NCBI RefSeq assembly: GCF_041431415.1
Contig: NZ_CP107845.1
Location: 4,898,001-4,962,000, forward strand
Length of the DNA: 64,000 nucleotides
From: Streptomyces sp. NBC_00513
GTDB taxonomy: Bacteria; Actinomycetota; Actinomycetes; Streptomycetales; Streptomycetaceae
Direction: 5' to 3'
Positions 1-7,917 of this stretch are shown piece by piece. Every line of letters starts with the position of its first letter. The stretch's first letter is position 1. A program made the translations under genes and the position numbers. The notes beneath the pieces are model-generated. The model worked only from the letters and a program-made list of their open reading frames with translations, did not search any database and was not told where the DNA came from.

Positions 1-389
1 GTTCGCAGACGCACCGCACGGCCGCCGAGCGGGCGCTCGGGGTGGTTCAGGCGCTCGGGCCGCGGGTTCCGCGTTTCATCGGGCACGGGCTGGCGGTCGC
101 GGAGGCGCTGATGGACGGGCCGCGCGAGGTGGCCGTGGTGGGCCATCCGGAGGATCCGGCGACGGCGGCGCTGCACCGGACGGCGTTGCTGGGGACGGCT
201 CCCGGCGCGGTGGTGGCGGTCGGTCTGCCACTGGCGGCGGACGGCGGCGCGGCGGAGTTCCCGCTGCTGGTCGACCGCGCGTTGACGGACGACCTCCCGA
301 CGGCGTACGTCTGCCGGCACTTCGTCTGCGCCCGCCCCACGACAGAACCGGCCGAACTGGCCGAGCAGGTGGGCGGCGCGCACCCCTGA
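1..389 (+). CDS. C-terminal part of YyaL-like thioredoxin-domain protein (partial)
   Basis: The frame is open from the left edge to a TGA at 387-389, so only the last ~129 codons are present. The visible part (PRFIGHGLAVAEALMDGPRE, VAVVGHP, TAYVCRHFVCARP) resembles the C-terminal end of the YyaL/DUF255 family, large cytosolic proteins with an N-terminal thioredoxin-like domain fused to an alpha/alpha toroid; their biochemical role is poorly defined. The thioredoxin part would lie outside the window. The final CRHFVCA...EPAEL segment is typical of the family end. Family assignment is from recognition of the C-terminal pattern only. Confidence 0.7.
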   Translation, partial: SQTHRTAAERALGVVQALGPRVPRFIGHGLAVAEALMDGPREVAVVGHPEDPATAALHRTALLGTAPGAVVAVGLPLAADGGAAEFPLLVDRALTDDLPTAYVCRHFVCARPTTEPAELAEQVGGAHP

Positions 390-499
390 GCCCGAGGGGC
401 GGGGGAGTCGCGTCCGCGGTCGCGCCCCGCAGTCGCGTCCGGCAGTCGCGTCCGGCGTCGGTCCGGTGGCATCGCCGGCGGACCGACCGCCCGGCGACG

Positions 500-1231
500 T
501 CAGTGCTGGTAGGCGGCGAGGGAGATGCCCACGTAGTGGGCGACGAAGGCCGCGAGCGTCAGCGAGTGGAACACCTCGTGGAACCCGAAGAAGCGGGGGG
601 AGGGGTTGGGGCGCTTCATGCCGTAGATGACCCCTCCCACGCTGTAGAGCAGCCCGCCGACGATCACCAGCACGAGGACGGCGATGCCGCCGGTGCGCAT
701 GAAGTCGGGGAGGAAGAAGACGGCCGCCCACCCCATGGCGATGTAGCAGGGCGTGTACAGCCAGCGCGGGGCGCCGACCCAGAAGACGCGGAAGGCGATG
801 CCGGCGCCGGCGGCGATCCACACCGCCCACAGCAGGGTCCGCCCCGTGGAGGGCGGGAGCAGCAGGACGGTCAGCGGGGTGTAGGTGCCCGCGATGATCA
901 GGAAGATGTTGGCGTGGTCGAGCCGCCGCAGGATCGCCTCGCCGCGGGGGCCCCACGTGCCGCGGTGGTAGACCGCGCTGACGCCGAAGAGCAGGCAGGC
1001 CGTGAGGATGTAGACCCCGCAGGCGACGCGCGCCTCGGTCGAGTCGGTGAAGGCCATCAGCGCCAGGCCGGCGACGATCACGGCGGGGAACATTCCCAGG
1101 TGGAGCCAGCCGCGCAGCAGCGGCTTGTGTTCCAGGGCGGACTCGACGGCCTCGACGGCCTCGACGACCGGGTGGGCCGGATCGGCCGGGGCGGCCTCGG
1201 ATGCCGGAGCGGCGGCGGCGTCAGAAGTCAT
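500..1231 (-). CDS. hemolysin III / PAQR family membrane protein
   Basis: A 243-residue integral membrane protein with about seven hydrophobic segments. It shows the family signatures YHRGTWGPRGEAILRRLDHA (about 90-110), an AGTYTP motif after the next helix, and FHEVFHSLTLAAFVAHYVGI at the C-terminus, with the conserved His/Asp residues of the CREST-type (PAQR) metal site. The cellular role in bacteria is uncertain; 'hemolysin' is historical. ATG 1231 is chosen over GTG 1237 because TAGCAT (1238-1243 on the minus strand) stands six bases before it, the layout of a leaderless promoter, and no Shine-Dalgarno is visible. It is divergent from pckG. Confidence 0.85.
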   Translation of the reverse strand: MTSDAAAAPASEAAPADPAHPVVEAVEAVESALEHKPLLRGWLHLGMFPAVIVAGLALMAFTDSTEARVACGVYILTACLLFGVSAVYHRGTWGPRGEAILRRLDHANIFLIIAGTYTPLTVLLLPPSTGRTLLWAVWIAAGAGIAFRVFWVGAPRWLYTPCYIAMGWAAVFFLPDFMRTGGIAVLVLVIVGGLLYSVGGVIYGMKRPNPSPRFFGFHEVFHSLTLAAFVAHYVGISLAAYQH

Positions 1232-1237
1232 GGCCAC

Positions 1238-1258
1238 ATGCTATCTACGGGTCCGTAG
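1238..1258 (-). promoter_or_regulatory. probable leaderless promoter with adjacent inverted repeat
   Basis: A -10-like TAGCAT (1238-1243, minus strand) lies six bases before the ATG at 1231. Immediately upstream CTACGG-GT-CCGTAG (1245-1258) is a 6+2+6 inverted repeat lying in the would-be spacer, where a repressor could act. Both are seen directly; promoter and operator roles are inference. Confidence 0.4.
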
Positions 1259-1450
1259 GTTTCCGTCAGTCCTCTTTACGGAAGATTGACGCGAGTGGCG
1301 ATGCTCACGTGAGAAGCCCCCTGGACATATGCGCACATGCACCGGATGATCAGATGAGTGCGGTCGGCACCGGATGAGCGGAGCGCGAAGCGTCCGGGTC
1401 GCAGCCCCCACGGGGCAAACACCAAACAAACCCCTCAACAAGGAGCGATC

Positions 1451-3283
1451 GTGGCGCGCGACAACGCGGCTCCCACTTCCAACCCGACGCAGCACAAGGC
1501 GTTGACCTCCTGGGTCGACGAGATCGCCGCCCTGACCGAGCCGGACCGGATCGTCTGGTGTGACGGGTCCGAGGCCGAGTACGAGCGCCTGTGCGAGGAG
1601 CTCGTCGCCCAGGGCACGTTCAAGAAGCTCGACCCGACCAAGCGCCCGAACTCGTACTACGCCGCCTCCGACCCCTCCGACGTCGCGCGCGTCGAGGACC
1701 GGACCTTCATCTGCTCCGAGAAGGAGGAGGACGCGGGCCCGACCAACCACTGGAAGGCCCCGGCCGAGATGAAGGCCCTCTTCACCGGCACGGACGGTGG
1801 GCAGGGCATCTTCCGCGGCTCCATGAAGGGCCGGACGATGTACGTCGTCCCGTTCTGCATGGGCCCCCTCGGCTCCGAACTCTCCGCGATCGGCGTCGAG
1901 ATCACCGACTCCGCCTACGTCGCGGTCGCCATGCGCACCATGACCCGCATGGGACAGCCCGTCCTCGACGAGCTCGGCACCGACGGGTTCTTCGTCAAGG
2001 CCGTCCACACCCTCGGTGCTCCGCTCGCCGAGGGCCAGGCCGACGTGCCGTGGCCCTGCAACACCACCAAGTACATCTCGCACTTCCCGGAGACCCGCGA
2101 GATCTGGTCCTACGGTTCGGGCTACGGCGGCAACGCCCTGCTCGGCAAGAAGTGCTACGCCCTGCGCATCGCGTCCGTCATGGCCCGCGACGAGGGCTGG
2201 CTGGCCGAGCACATGCTGATCCTCAAGCTCACCCCGCCGCAGGGCGAGGCCAAGTACATCGCCGCCGCCTTCCCGTCCGCCTGCGGCAAGACGAACCTCG
2301 CGATGCTGGAGCCCACGATCCCCGGCTGGACCGTCGAGACCGTCGGCGACGACATCGCCTGGATGCGCTTCGGCGAGGACGGTCGCCTGTACGCGATCAA
2401 CCCCGAGGCCGGTTTCTTCGGTGTCGCGCCCGGCACCGGCGAGCACACCAACGCCAACGCCATGAAGACGATGTACGCCAACACCGTCTTCACCAACGTC
2501 GCGCTCACCGACGACGGCGACGTCTGGTGGGAGGGCATGACCGAGACGTCGCCCGCCCACCTGATCGACTGGAAGGGCAACGACTGGACCCCGGACAGCG
2601 AGACCCCGGCGGCCCACCCCAACGCCCGGTTCGCCGTTCCGGCCTCCCAGTGCCCGACGATCGCGCCCGAGTGGGAGGACCCCAAGGGCGTCCCGATCTC
2701 CGCGATCCTCTTCGGTGGCCGTCGCGCCTCCGCCGTGCCGCTGGTCACCGAGTCCTTCGACTGGAACCACGGCGTCTTCATCGGCTCGAACATCGCCTCC
2801 GAGAAGACCGCCGCCGCCGAGGGCAAGGTCGGCGAGCTGCGCCGCGACCCCTTCGCCATGCTGCCGTTCTGCGGCTACAACATGGGCGACTACATGGGCC
2901 ACTGGGTCGACGTGGCCAAGGGCAAGGACCAGGCGAAGCTCCCGAAGATCTACTACGTGAACTGGTTCCGCAAGAACGACGCGGGCAAGTTCGTGTGGCC
3001 GGGCTTCGGCGAGAACAGCCGCGTCCTGAAGTGGATCGTCGAGCGCCTCGACGGCACCGCCGAGGGCGTCGAGACCCCGATCGGTGTCCTGCCGACCGTG
3101 GCCTCCCTCGACACCGACGGCCTGGACCTGCCGGCCGCCGACCTGGACTTCCTCCTCACGGTCGACAAGGAGATCTGGCGCGACGAGGCCGCGCTGGTCC
3201 CCGAGCACCTGAACACCTACGGCGACCACACGCCGAAGGAACTGTGGGACCAGTACCACGCGCTCGTCGAGCGCCTGGGCTGA
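1451..3283 (+). CDS. pckG: phosphoenolpyruvate carboxykinase (GTP)
   Basis: A 610-residue cytosolic enzyme that interconverts oxaloacetate + GTP with PEP + CO2 + GDP, the entry to gluconeogenesis. The GTP-type family is clear: the active-site cysteine/P-loop [12 protein letters not shown] lies near residues 273-284, [26 protein letters not shown] follows, and FGGRRAS and [14 protein letters not shown] occur in order. Length matches the family. GTG 1451 is chosen because AAGGAG sits 6-12 bases upstream and the protein then begins [15 protein letters not shown]; the longer in-frame extension has no ribosome site. It is monocistronic, ending at a strong hairpin at 3401. Confidence 0.98.
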   Translation: MARDNAAPTSNPTQHKALTSWVDEIAALTEPDRIVWCDGSEAEYERLCEELVAQGTFKKLDPTKRPNSYYAASDPSDVARVEDRTFICSEKEEDAGPTNHWKAPAEMKALFTGTDGGQGIFRGSMKGRTMYVVPFCMGPLGSELSAIGVEITDSAYVAVAMRTMTRMGQPVLDELGTDGFFVKAVHTLGAPLAEGQADVPWPCNTTKYISHFPETREIWSYGSGYGGNALLGKKCYALRIASVMARDEGWLAEHMLILKLTPPQGEAKYIAAAFPSACGKTNLAMLEPTIPGWTVETVGDDIAWMRFGEDGRLYAINPEAGFFGVAPGTGEHTNANAMKTMYANTVFTNVALTDDGDVWWEGMTETSPAHLIDWKGNDWTPDSETPAAHPNARFAVPASQCPTIAPEWEDPKGVPISAILFGGRRASAVPLVTESFDWNHGVFIGSNIASEKTAAAEGKVGELRRDPFAMLPFCGYNMGDYMGHWVDVAKGKDQAKLPKIYYVNWFRKNDAGKFVWPGFGENSRVLKWIVERLDGTAEGVETPIGVLPTVASLDTDGLDLPAADLDFLLTVDKEIWRDEAALVPEHLNTYGDHTPKELWDQYHALVERLG

Positions 3284-3400
3284 CCCGCCCGCCCCGTCCG
3301 GGGCCCGAGAACGTGGGAGCCCCCGACCAAGCGGTTCCCACCGCAGCACGTGACCATCGTCAGGAGCGTTCGCGCTTCCGGGCATGTCGTGTGCGTCTGC

Positions 3401-3437
3401 TGACGGCGGACCTCCTGCAAACGGAGGTCCGCCGTCA
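3401..3437 (+). terminator. hairpin terminator after pckG
   Basis: A perfect 15-bp stem (TGACGGCGGACCTCC and its complement) with a 7-base loop lies 118 bases after the pckG stop. There is no T-run, which is common for Streptomyces terminators. Confidence 0.75.
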
Positions 3438-3567
3438 CGCGTTTCGGCCAGGGCCCGTCGGGCGACCGCGTCGAGTGGACGGCCGGCGTCCGTGCGATCC
3501 CGCTTCGAAATGCTGTGTGGGCCCTTGGGTGCTGGTGGGAGGGGCGGGCTGCCGGGAGGATCGTGCC

Positions 3568-4020
3568 ATGGGCGTGAGCGCGTTGAAGTGGCAGGGCTGG
3601 CTGGTCGGTCTGGTCGTGCTGGCCGGGATGTTGGTGTTCGCTCCGCTGGGCCTGTACGTGTGGGCCAGCGGCGAGGGGCCGGCCGAGCCGCCGGAGGTCC
3701 CGCCGGGGGCGGCGGTGGACGACGTGCGGGTCACCTCGTGCCGCGTCGATCCGGTCGGCCGCAGGGTGGTGGCCGGGGTCGACGTCACGGGCCGGGTCCC
3801 GGGCGTGAGCGCGTACCTGGTCACGGTGGAGTTCCGCGAGAGCGCCGAGCCGGAGCCGGGCGGTCGTGCGGCCCAGGCGCTGGCCAGGATTCCCGGGGTG
3901 GCGCGGGGGGCGACGGAACACGCCGAGGTGGTGGGCCCGGTGTGGCCGGCGGCGAAGGTGCCGTGGTGCGGGGTGGCGGGGGCGGAGTTCGGCCCCACGC
4001 CCTCGGCGGGCACGCCGTGA
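3568..4020 (+). CDS. hypothetical single-pass membrane protein
   Basis: A 150-residue protein that I do not recognise. One hydrophobic segment at about residues 10-31 (WLVGLVVLAGMLVFAPLGLYVWA) is followed by an acidic, proline-rich linker and an extracellular-type domain of about 100 residues with two cysteines (TSCRVDP and VPWCGVA) that could form a disulfide. The core reads like a beta-rich FxLyD/DUF4352-type fold, but this is weak. The start ATG has GGGAGGA eight bases upstream. It lies downstream of pckG after a terminator, with its own unidentified promoter, and converges on the gene at 4196. Confidence 0.6.
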   Translation: MGVSALKWQGWLVGLVVLAGMLVFAPLGLYVWASGEGPAEPPEVPPGAAVDDVRVTSCRVDPVGRRVVAGVDVTGRVPGVSAYLVTVEFRESAEPEPGGRAAQALARIPGVARGATEHAEVVGPVWPAAKVPWCGVAGAEFGPTPSAGTP

Positions 4021-4054
4021 GCGGTCCGCCCCGAACCCCGGCGCTCCGAGCGCC

Positions 4055-4165
4055 CGGGTGCACGGCACCGGGTCTCGACGCGCGGGTGCGCGGCACCGGG
4101 TCGGATCGTCCGGGTGCGTCGCACCCGGTCTGATCGCGCCCCGCGCCGGTACATGGCACCCGGTC
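4055..4165. repeat. three-copy, 28-bp-period repeat plus a diverged fourth copy
   Basis: A ~20-bp unit CGGGTGCACGGCACCGGGTC starts at 4055, returns as CGGGTGCGCGGCACCGGGTC at 4083 and as CGGGTGCGTCGCACCCGGTC at 4111, exactly 28 bases apart each time. A fourth diverged copy ends at 4165. The third copy has become a perfect hairpin (CCGGGTGCG-T-CGCACCCGG, 4110-4128). It lies between two convergent genes, so transcription termination is one possible use. Confidence 0.7.
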
Positions 4166-4195
4166 CGGAGCCTCCGCGGCCCCGGACCGGGGCCG

Positions 4196-4591
4196 TCAGT
4201 GGGCGCCGGCCAGGTCCGCGTCGGCGGAGCGCAGGGCGGCGGCGTGCGCGTCCATCCGCTCGGCGGCGAGGATCGCGGCGGTGGTGTCGGCGCGGGACGC
4301 GGCGACGAGCAGGGCGCGGGCGGCGAGGTCGTGCGCCCGCTGGTGGAGCGCGGCGGTGTTGTCCGCCCGCGGCCGGCGCAGTCGGGCGGGTCGGGCGCCG
4401 CGCAGCCGGGTGACCTGTTCGGCGATCCGGTCGCCGGCCTCGTCGAGCCCGAGGTCGTCGGTGACGGCGAGCAGCGCCGAGAGGTGCCCGGCGAGCTGGA
4501 TGTCCAGCGCTTCGCCGCGGCTGCTGTGCGGGTAGTCGCGGCCGCCGTCCATACGGTGGACGACCGACTTGGTGCGGATCGGCTCGTACAT
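4196..4591 (-). CDS. small conserved actinobacterial protein (SCO4983-like)
   Basis: A 131-residue soluble protein beginning MYEPIRTKSVVHRMD, with an alanine/arginine-rich, probably all-helical body. I recognise it as similar to a Streptomyces family named after SCO4983; no function is known. Position near pckG and an aminotransferase is in keeping with that, from memory. The ATG is preceded by AGGAGGCCTCCT, whose palindromic form could fold over the ribosome site. It is transcribed in the same direction as the aminotransferase upstream of it, or from its own promoter in the 100-bp gap. Confidence 0.65.
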   Translation of the reverse strand: MYEPIRTKSVVHRMDGGRDYPHSSRGEALDIQLAGHLSALLAVTDDLGLDEAGDRIAEQVTRLRGARPARLRRPRADNTAALHQRAHDLAARALLVAASRADTTAAILAAERMDAHAAALRSADADLAGAH

Positions 4592-4693
4592 GAGGAGGCC
4601 TCCTGCGTGGTCAGGAAGCCATCCTACATTGGATTGGTTCTAAAGTTGTGCTTGATCCGGTCGATCGGTGGGATCCGGCCGGCCCTCCCGCTC

Positions 4694-5905
4694 CTACGGC
4701 TGGCTGTAGCCGTCGAGGAAGGTGCCGATCCGCGTCACCGCGTCCGCCAGGTCCTTGGCGTTGGGCAGCGTCACGATGCGGAAGTGGTCGGGCTCCGGCC
4801 AGTTGAAGCCCGTACCGTGCACCACCATGATCTTCTCGGATCGCAGCAGGTCGAGGACCATCTGCCGGTCGTCCTTGATCTTGTAGACCGACGGGTCCAA
4901 CCGCGGGAAGAGGTACAGGGCGCCCTTGGGCTTCACGCAGGTGATGCCGGGGATCTGCGTCAGCAGGTCGTACGCGGTGTCGCGCTGCTCCAGCAGCCGT
5001 CCGCCGGGCAGGACCAGGTCGACGATCGACTGCCGGCCACCGAGGGCGGTGGCGACGGCGTGCTGCGAGGGCATGTTGGCGCACAGTCGCATGTTCGCCA
5101 GGATCGTCAGGCCCTCGATGTACGACGAGGCGTGCTGCTTGGGGCCGCAGACCGCCATCCAGCCGGCCCGGTAGCCGGCGACGCGGTAGTTCTTGGAGAG
5201 CCCGTTGAAGGTCAGGGTCAGCAGGTCCGGCGCGATGGCGGCGGTGTTCGTGTGCGTGGCGCCGTCGAACAGGATCCGGTCGTAGATCTCGTCCGAGCAG
5301 ACGACGAGGTTGTGGCGGCGCGCGATGTCCGTGAGGCCGCGCAGCATCTCGTCGTCGTAGACGGCGCCGGTGGGGTTGTTCGGGTTGATGATCACGAGCG
5401 CGCGGGTGCGGTCGGTGATCTTCCGCTCGATGTCCGCGAGGTCCGGCATCCAGTCGGCCTGCTCGTCGCAGCGGTAGTGGACGGCGGTGCCGCCGGCCAG
5501 GCTGACCGAGGCGGTCCAGAGCGGGTAGTCCGGTGCGGGGACCAGTACCTCGTCGCCGTCGTCGAGCAGCGCCTGCATCGACATCTGGATCAGCTCGGAG
5601 ACGCCGTTGCCGAGGTAGACGTCCTCGACGTCCAGCTCGATGCCCTTGGTCTGGTAGTGCTGCACGACCGCGCGCCGCGCGGAGAGCAGTCCCTTCGCGT
5701 CCCCGTAACCGTGGGCGTTGCCCAGGTTGCGGAGCATGTCCTCAAGGATCTCCGGCGGGCAGTCGAAGCCGAAGGCCGCGGGGTTGCCGGTGTTGAGCTT
5801 GAGGATGCGATGACCTGCCGCTTCGAGCCGCATGGCCTCTTCGAGCACGGGCCCGCGGATCTCGTAGCAGACATTGGCGAGTTTCGTTGACTGGATCACC
5901 TGCAT
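4694..5905 (-). CDS. PLP-dependent aminotransferase, AlaA-like
   Basis: A 403-residue class I/II aminotransferase (fold type I). It has the N-terminal GNPAAFGFDCP, the cofactor region YLGNGVSELIQ, NPNNPTGAVY and the Schiff-base lysine in TFNGLSKNYRVAGYRAGW (near residue 245), then the C-terminal PHFRIVTLPN-like arginine region (DHFRIVTLP). This group includes E. coli AlaA, which makes alanine from pyruvate and glutamate; exact substrate here is inferred. No Shine-Dalgarno is seen, but TAAACT stands six bases before the ATG (minus strand 5917-5912), so the mRNA is probably leaderless. Confidence 0.9.
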   Translation of the reverse strand: MQVIQSTKLANVCYEIRGPVLEEAMRLEAAGHRILKLNTGNPAAFGFDCPPEILEDMLRNLGNAHGYGDAKGLLSARRAVVQHYQTKGIELDVEDVYLGNGVSELIQMSMQALLDDGDEVLVPAPDYPLWTASVSLAGGTAVHYRCDEQADWMPDLADIERKITDRTRALVIINPNNPTGAVYDDEMLRGLTDIARRHNLVVCSDEIYDRILFDGATHTNTAAIAPDLLTLTFNGLSKNYRVAGYRAGWMAVCGPKQHASSYIEGLTILANMRLCANMPSQHAVATALGGRQSIVDLVLPGGRLLEQRDTAYDLLTQIPGITCVKPKGALYLFPRLDPSVYKIKDDRQMVLDLLRSEKIMVVHGTGFNWPEPDHFRIVTLPNAKDLADAVTRIGTFLDGYSQP

Positions 5906-5911
5906 GACGGG

Positions 5912-5917
5912 AGTTTA
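5912..5917 (-). promoter_or_regulatory. -10 element of probable leaderless promoter
   Basis: TAAACT on the minus strand fits the TANNNT consensus and ends six bases before the aminotransferase ATG at 5905, which would put the transcription start on the A of ATG. A -35 box is not evident. Confidence 0.5.
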
Positions 5918-6093
5918 CGGGGCTCGCCGCGGACCCGCTTCGAATTGCGCACCACGAAGAGGGGGAGGATTTGCCCCATTACGCGCGATGCGTGGGTGGT
6001 GGCGCGGTCCCTCCTTGGAAACGGGGGTCAGGCGCCGGTCCCGCCCTGCGGAACGGGTGTGTGCGCAGGGCGGTGACGATCGTGTTGCGCTCG

Positions 6094-6507
6094 TCACCTC
6101 GGGGGACGGGCGGGGGCGGCGGCCCCGCCCGCGCGGCACGCCCGGTCCACCCGGTAGGTCGCCTGGGTGAAGCCCCCGCCGAGAGCCTTCGCCGAGTCGA
6201 GCGTCAGGCCCACGTCCGCGTGCAGGGGGCCGAAGAGCGGGATGCCGGAGCCCAGCAGGACCGGGGCGCGGGTCGGCAGCGTGTGGCGGGCCTCGTGGTG
6301 GGCCCGCAGGGCGGCCGGGGCGTGCCGACGGAACTCGGGTCGGTCAGGTCGGTGCACAGGGCCGCCAGGTGGTTCGCGTACGCCTCCGGGCCGGCCGTCG
6401 GGCTCCAGGCCGCGACGATCAGCGCGTCCAGGGCGTATGCAGGCGCAGGCGTTCGAGCACAAGGGGGCGGGCGCACAACCTGTGGCCACAGGCGAGGACG
6501 GGGCCAT
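6094..6507 (-). pseudogene. remnant of a dihydrofolate-reductase/RibD-C family gene
   Basis: The minus-strand stretch at about 6130-6270 encodes PVLLGSGIPLFGPL...LDSAKALGGGFTQATYRV, the C-terminal end of RibD-C/DHFR-like reductases. Upstream, the same frame turns into arginine/proline-rich nonsense while protein-like sequence (ALDALIVAAWSPTAGPEAYA) appears in another minus frame (6204-6515). No intact start, NADPH-binding or catalytic N-terminal half is present. The simplest reading is a truncated, frameshifted gene. The second-frame piece may belong to a different gene fused by deletion; I cannot identify it. Confidence 0.6.
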
Positions 6508-6586
6508 CCGTCCACTGACGCGGGCGCCGCCCGACGCGTCGCGAACGTGTCGGGACGGGTGGCGGCGCCCGGTCGGGAGGCGCGCG

Positions 6587-6772
6587 CTACGGGAGGTAGC
6601 GTTCCAGCGCCGCCGGACCCTCCTTTTCGATCATCTGACGCGCCTTTTCGAGCCGCTCCGGAGTCGGCTCCTGGCCGCGCGCCATCACAAGGTCCTCAGG
6701 GTCGAACGGACGCTCCGCCCCGGTGTAGAGGTGGGCCGGTCGGCTGGGCCGCTGGTCCGATTCACTGTCCAT
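6587..6772 (-). CDS. small conserved hypothetical protein (61 aa)
   Basis: A 61-residue charged cytosolic protein, MDSESDQRPSRP...LYTGAERPFDPEDLVMARGQEPTPERLEKARQMIEKEGPAALERYLP. The start ATG is set by a strong GGAGGAGG site; an upstream in-frame ATG gives an unconvincing leader. The C-terminal half is predicted helical. Function unknown. It lies between the reductase remnant and the YdcF-type gene on the same strand. Confidence 0.6.
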   Translation of the reverse strand: MDSESDQRPSRPAHLYTGAERPFDPEDLVMARGQEPTPERLEKARQMIEKEGPAALERYLP

Positions 6773-6875
6773 CGCGTACCTCCTCCAGTGCCCCCTGGCC
6801 CCCATCGTGCGGCGACATCCCCATGAACGCACGTCGGCCCGTTCCGGGCCCCGAAACCGGCCGCCCCGGCCCCGA

Positions 6876-7886
6876 CTAGCCGGCCAGCAGCGTCAGCAGG
6901 ACCCCGAAGGCGAACAGGGTGCCGCAGACCGTCAGGTTGACCCCCTTGTGCTCCACGAACACCGCGACGAACTCGCGGATCGTGGCGCTCGGCCAGAAGT
7001 ACGCGGCCGTCGGGGAGCCCAGCACCTGGCCGTTCACGCCGACCTTGCGGGCCATCATGGCCGCGCGGAAGGCGTGGAAGTTGTTGGTGACCACCACACA
7101 GCGGTAGTCCGCCTTCCCCTCTTCCATGATGGTCCTGCTGAAGGTGAGGTTCTCCTCCGTCGTGCGGGAGCGGTCCTCCAGGACGACGTGGTCCGCCGGC
7201 ACGCCCTCCGCGATCAGCCAGTCGGCCATCGCCCGGGCCTCCGCGACCTTCTCGTTCGACCCCTTGCCCCCCGAGGGAAGCAGCAGCGGGGCCGTGCCGC
7301 CGCGGGCGCACTGGGCCACGTAGATCCGCATGCCCTTGCGCAGCCGGGAGGCCAACAGCGGGGGGACCCGGTCCCCGCAGATCAGGCCGGAGCCGAGCAT
7401 CACCACGTAGTCGACGTCGCCGCGCACCCGGATCCGCCCGTAGAGGTAGGCGTAGGCGAGGAAGCAGACGAAGAGGAACGAGACGTAGACCGCGATCATG
7501 ATGACCATGGCGGTCATCCCGGCGACCTTCGTCGAGCCGCTCGCCATCGCGACGACCGCCAGCGCGAGTACCGCGAAGATCGCCAGACCGGCGAGCAGGG
7601 ACAGCAGGTTGCCCGGGCTGCGGCCTTCCTTGCGGACCATGGTCACCCCGTTGGCGACGAGGAAGCACGCGAGGGCCACGACCCCGACGGCCGGCACCAG
7701 GAACACCGCGACCGCGACGATCCTGGCGAGCGTGTCGGGGAGGTGCGTGAGTTGGAAGAGCAGGGCCATCGCCAGGCTGATGAAGGTGAGGCCCAGGAGG
7801 ACCGCGTTGCGAAATCGCCGCCGGTCCTCCCGCACACTCGCACAGAAGAAGACAAACAGGAGGGCTGCGGGGGCGAAGGCGAGCAT
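6876..7886 (-). CDS. YdcF/SanA-type DUF218 membrane protein
   Basis: A ~336-residue protein with several N-terminal transmembrane helices (about residues 1-150: LAFAPAALLFVFF, FISLAMALLFQL, VAVFLVPAVGVVALACFLVA, FAVLALAVVAMA) and a C-terminal DUF218 domain, with VDYVVMLGSGLICGDRVPPLLASRLRKGM, the acidic LEDRSRTTEENLTFSR and VVVTNNFHAFRAAMMARK. The family (YdcF, ElyC, SanA) is linked to envelope integrity; the reaction is not established. ATG 7886 is preferred over ATG 7895: TACGAT lies seven bases upstream of it and CTGACG sixteen bases before that, suggesting a leaderless promoter overlapping the end of the upstream deacylase gene. Confidence 0.85.
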   Translation of the reverse strand: MLAFAPAALLFVFFCASVREDRRRFRNAVLLGLTFISLAMALLFQLTHLPDTLARIVAVAVFLVPAVGVVALACFLVANGVTMVRKEGRSPGNLLSLLAGLAIFAVLALAVVAMASGSTKVAGMTAMVIMIAVYVSFLFVCFLAYAYLYGRIRVRGDVDYVVMLGSGLICGDRVPPLLASRLRKGMRIYVAQCARGGTAPLLLPSGGKGSNEKVAEARAMADWLIAEGVPADHVVLEDRSRTTEENLTFSRTIMEEGKADYRCVVVTNNFHAFRAAMMARKVGVNGQVLGSPTAAYFWPSATIREFVAVFVEHKGVNLTVCGTLFAFGVLLTLLAG

Positions 7887-7917
7887 GCCGCACATCGTAA
7901 GCGGCTCAATTGAACCG

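Noticed and set aside
1241..3385. long minus-strand open frame (714 codons) opposite pckG
   Set aside because: It is the antisense shadow of a well-conserved gene; composition is Gly/Val/Arg-rich without motifs.
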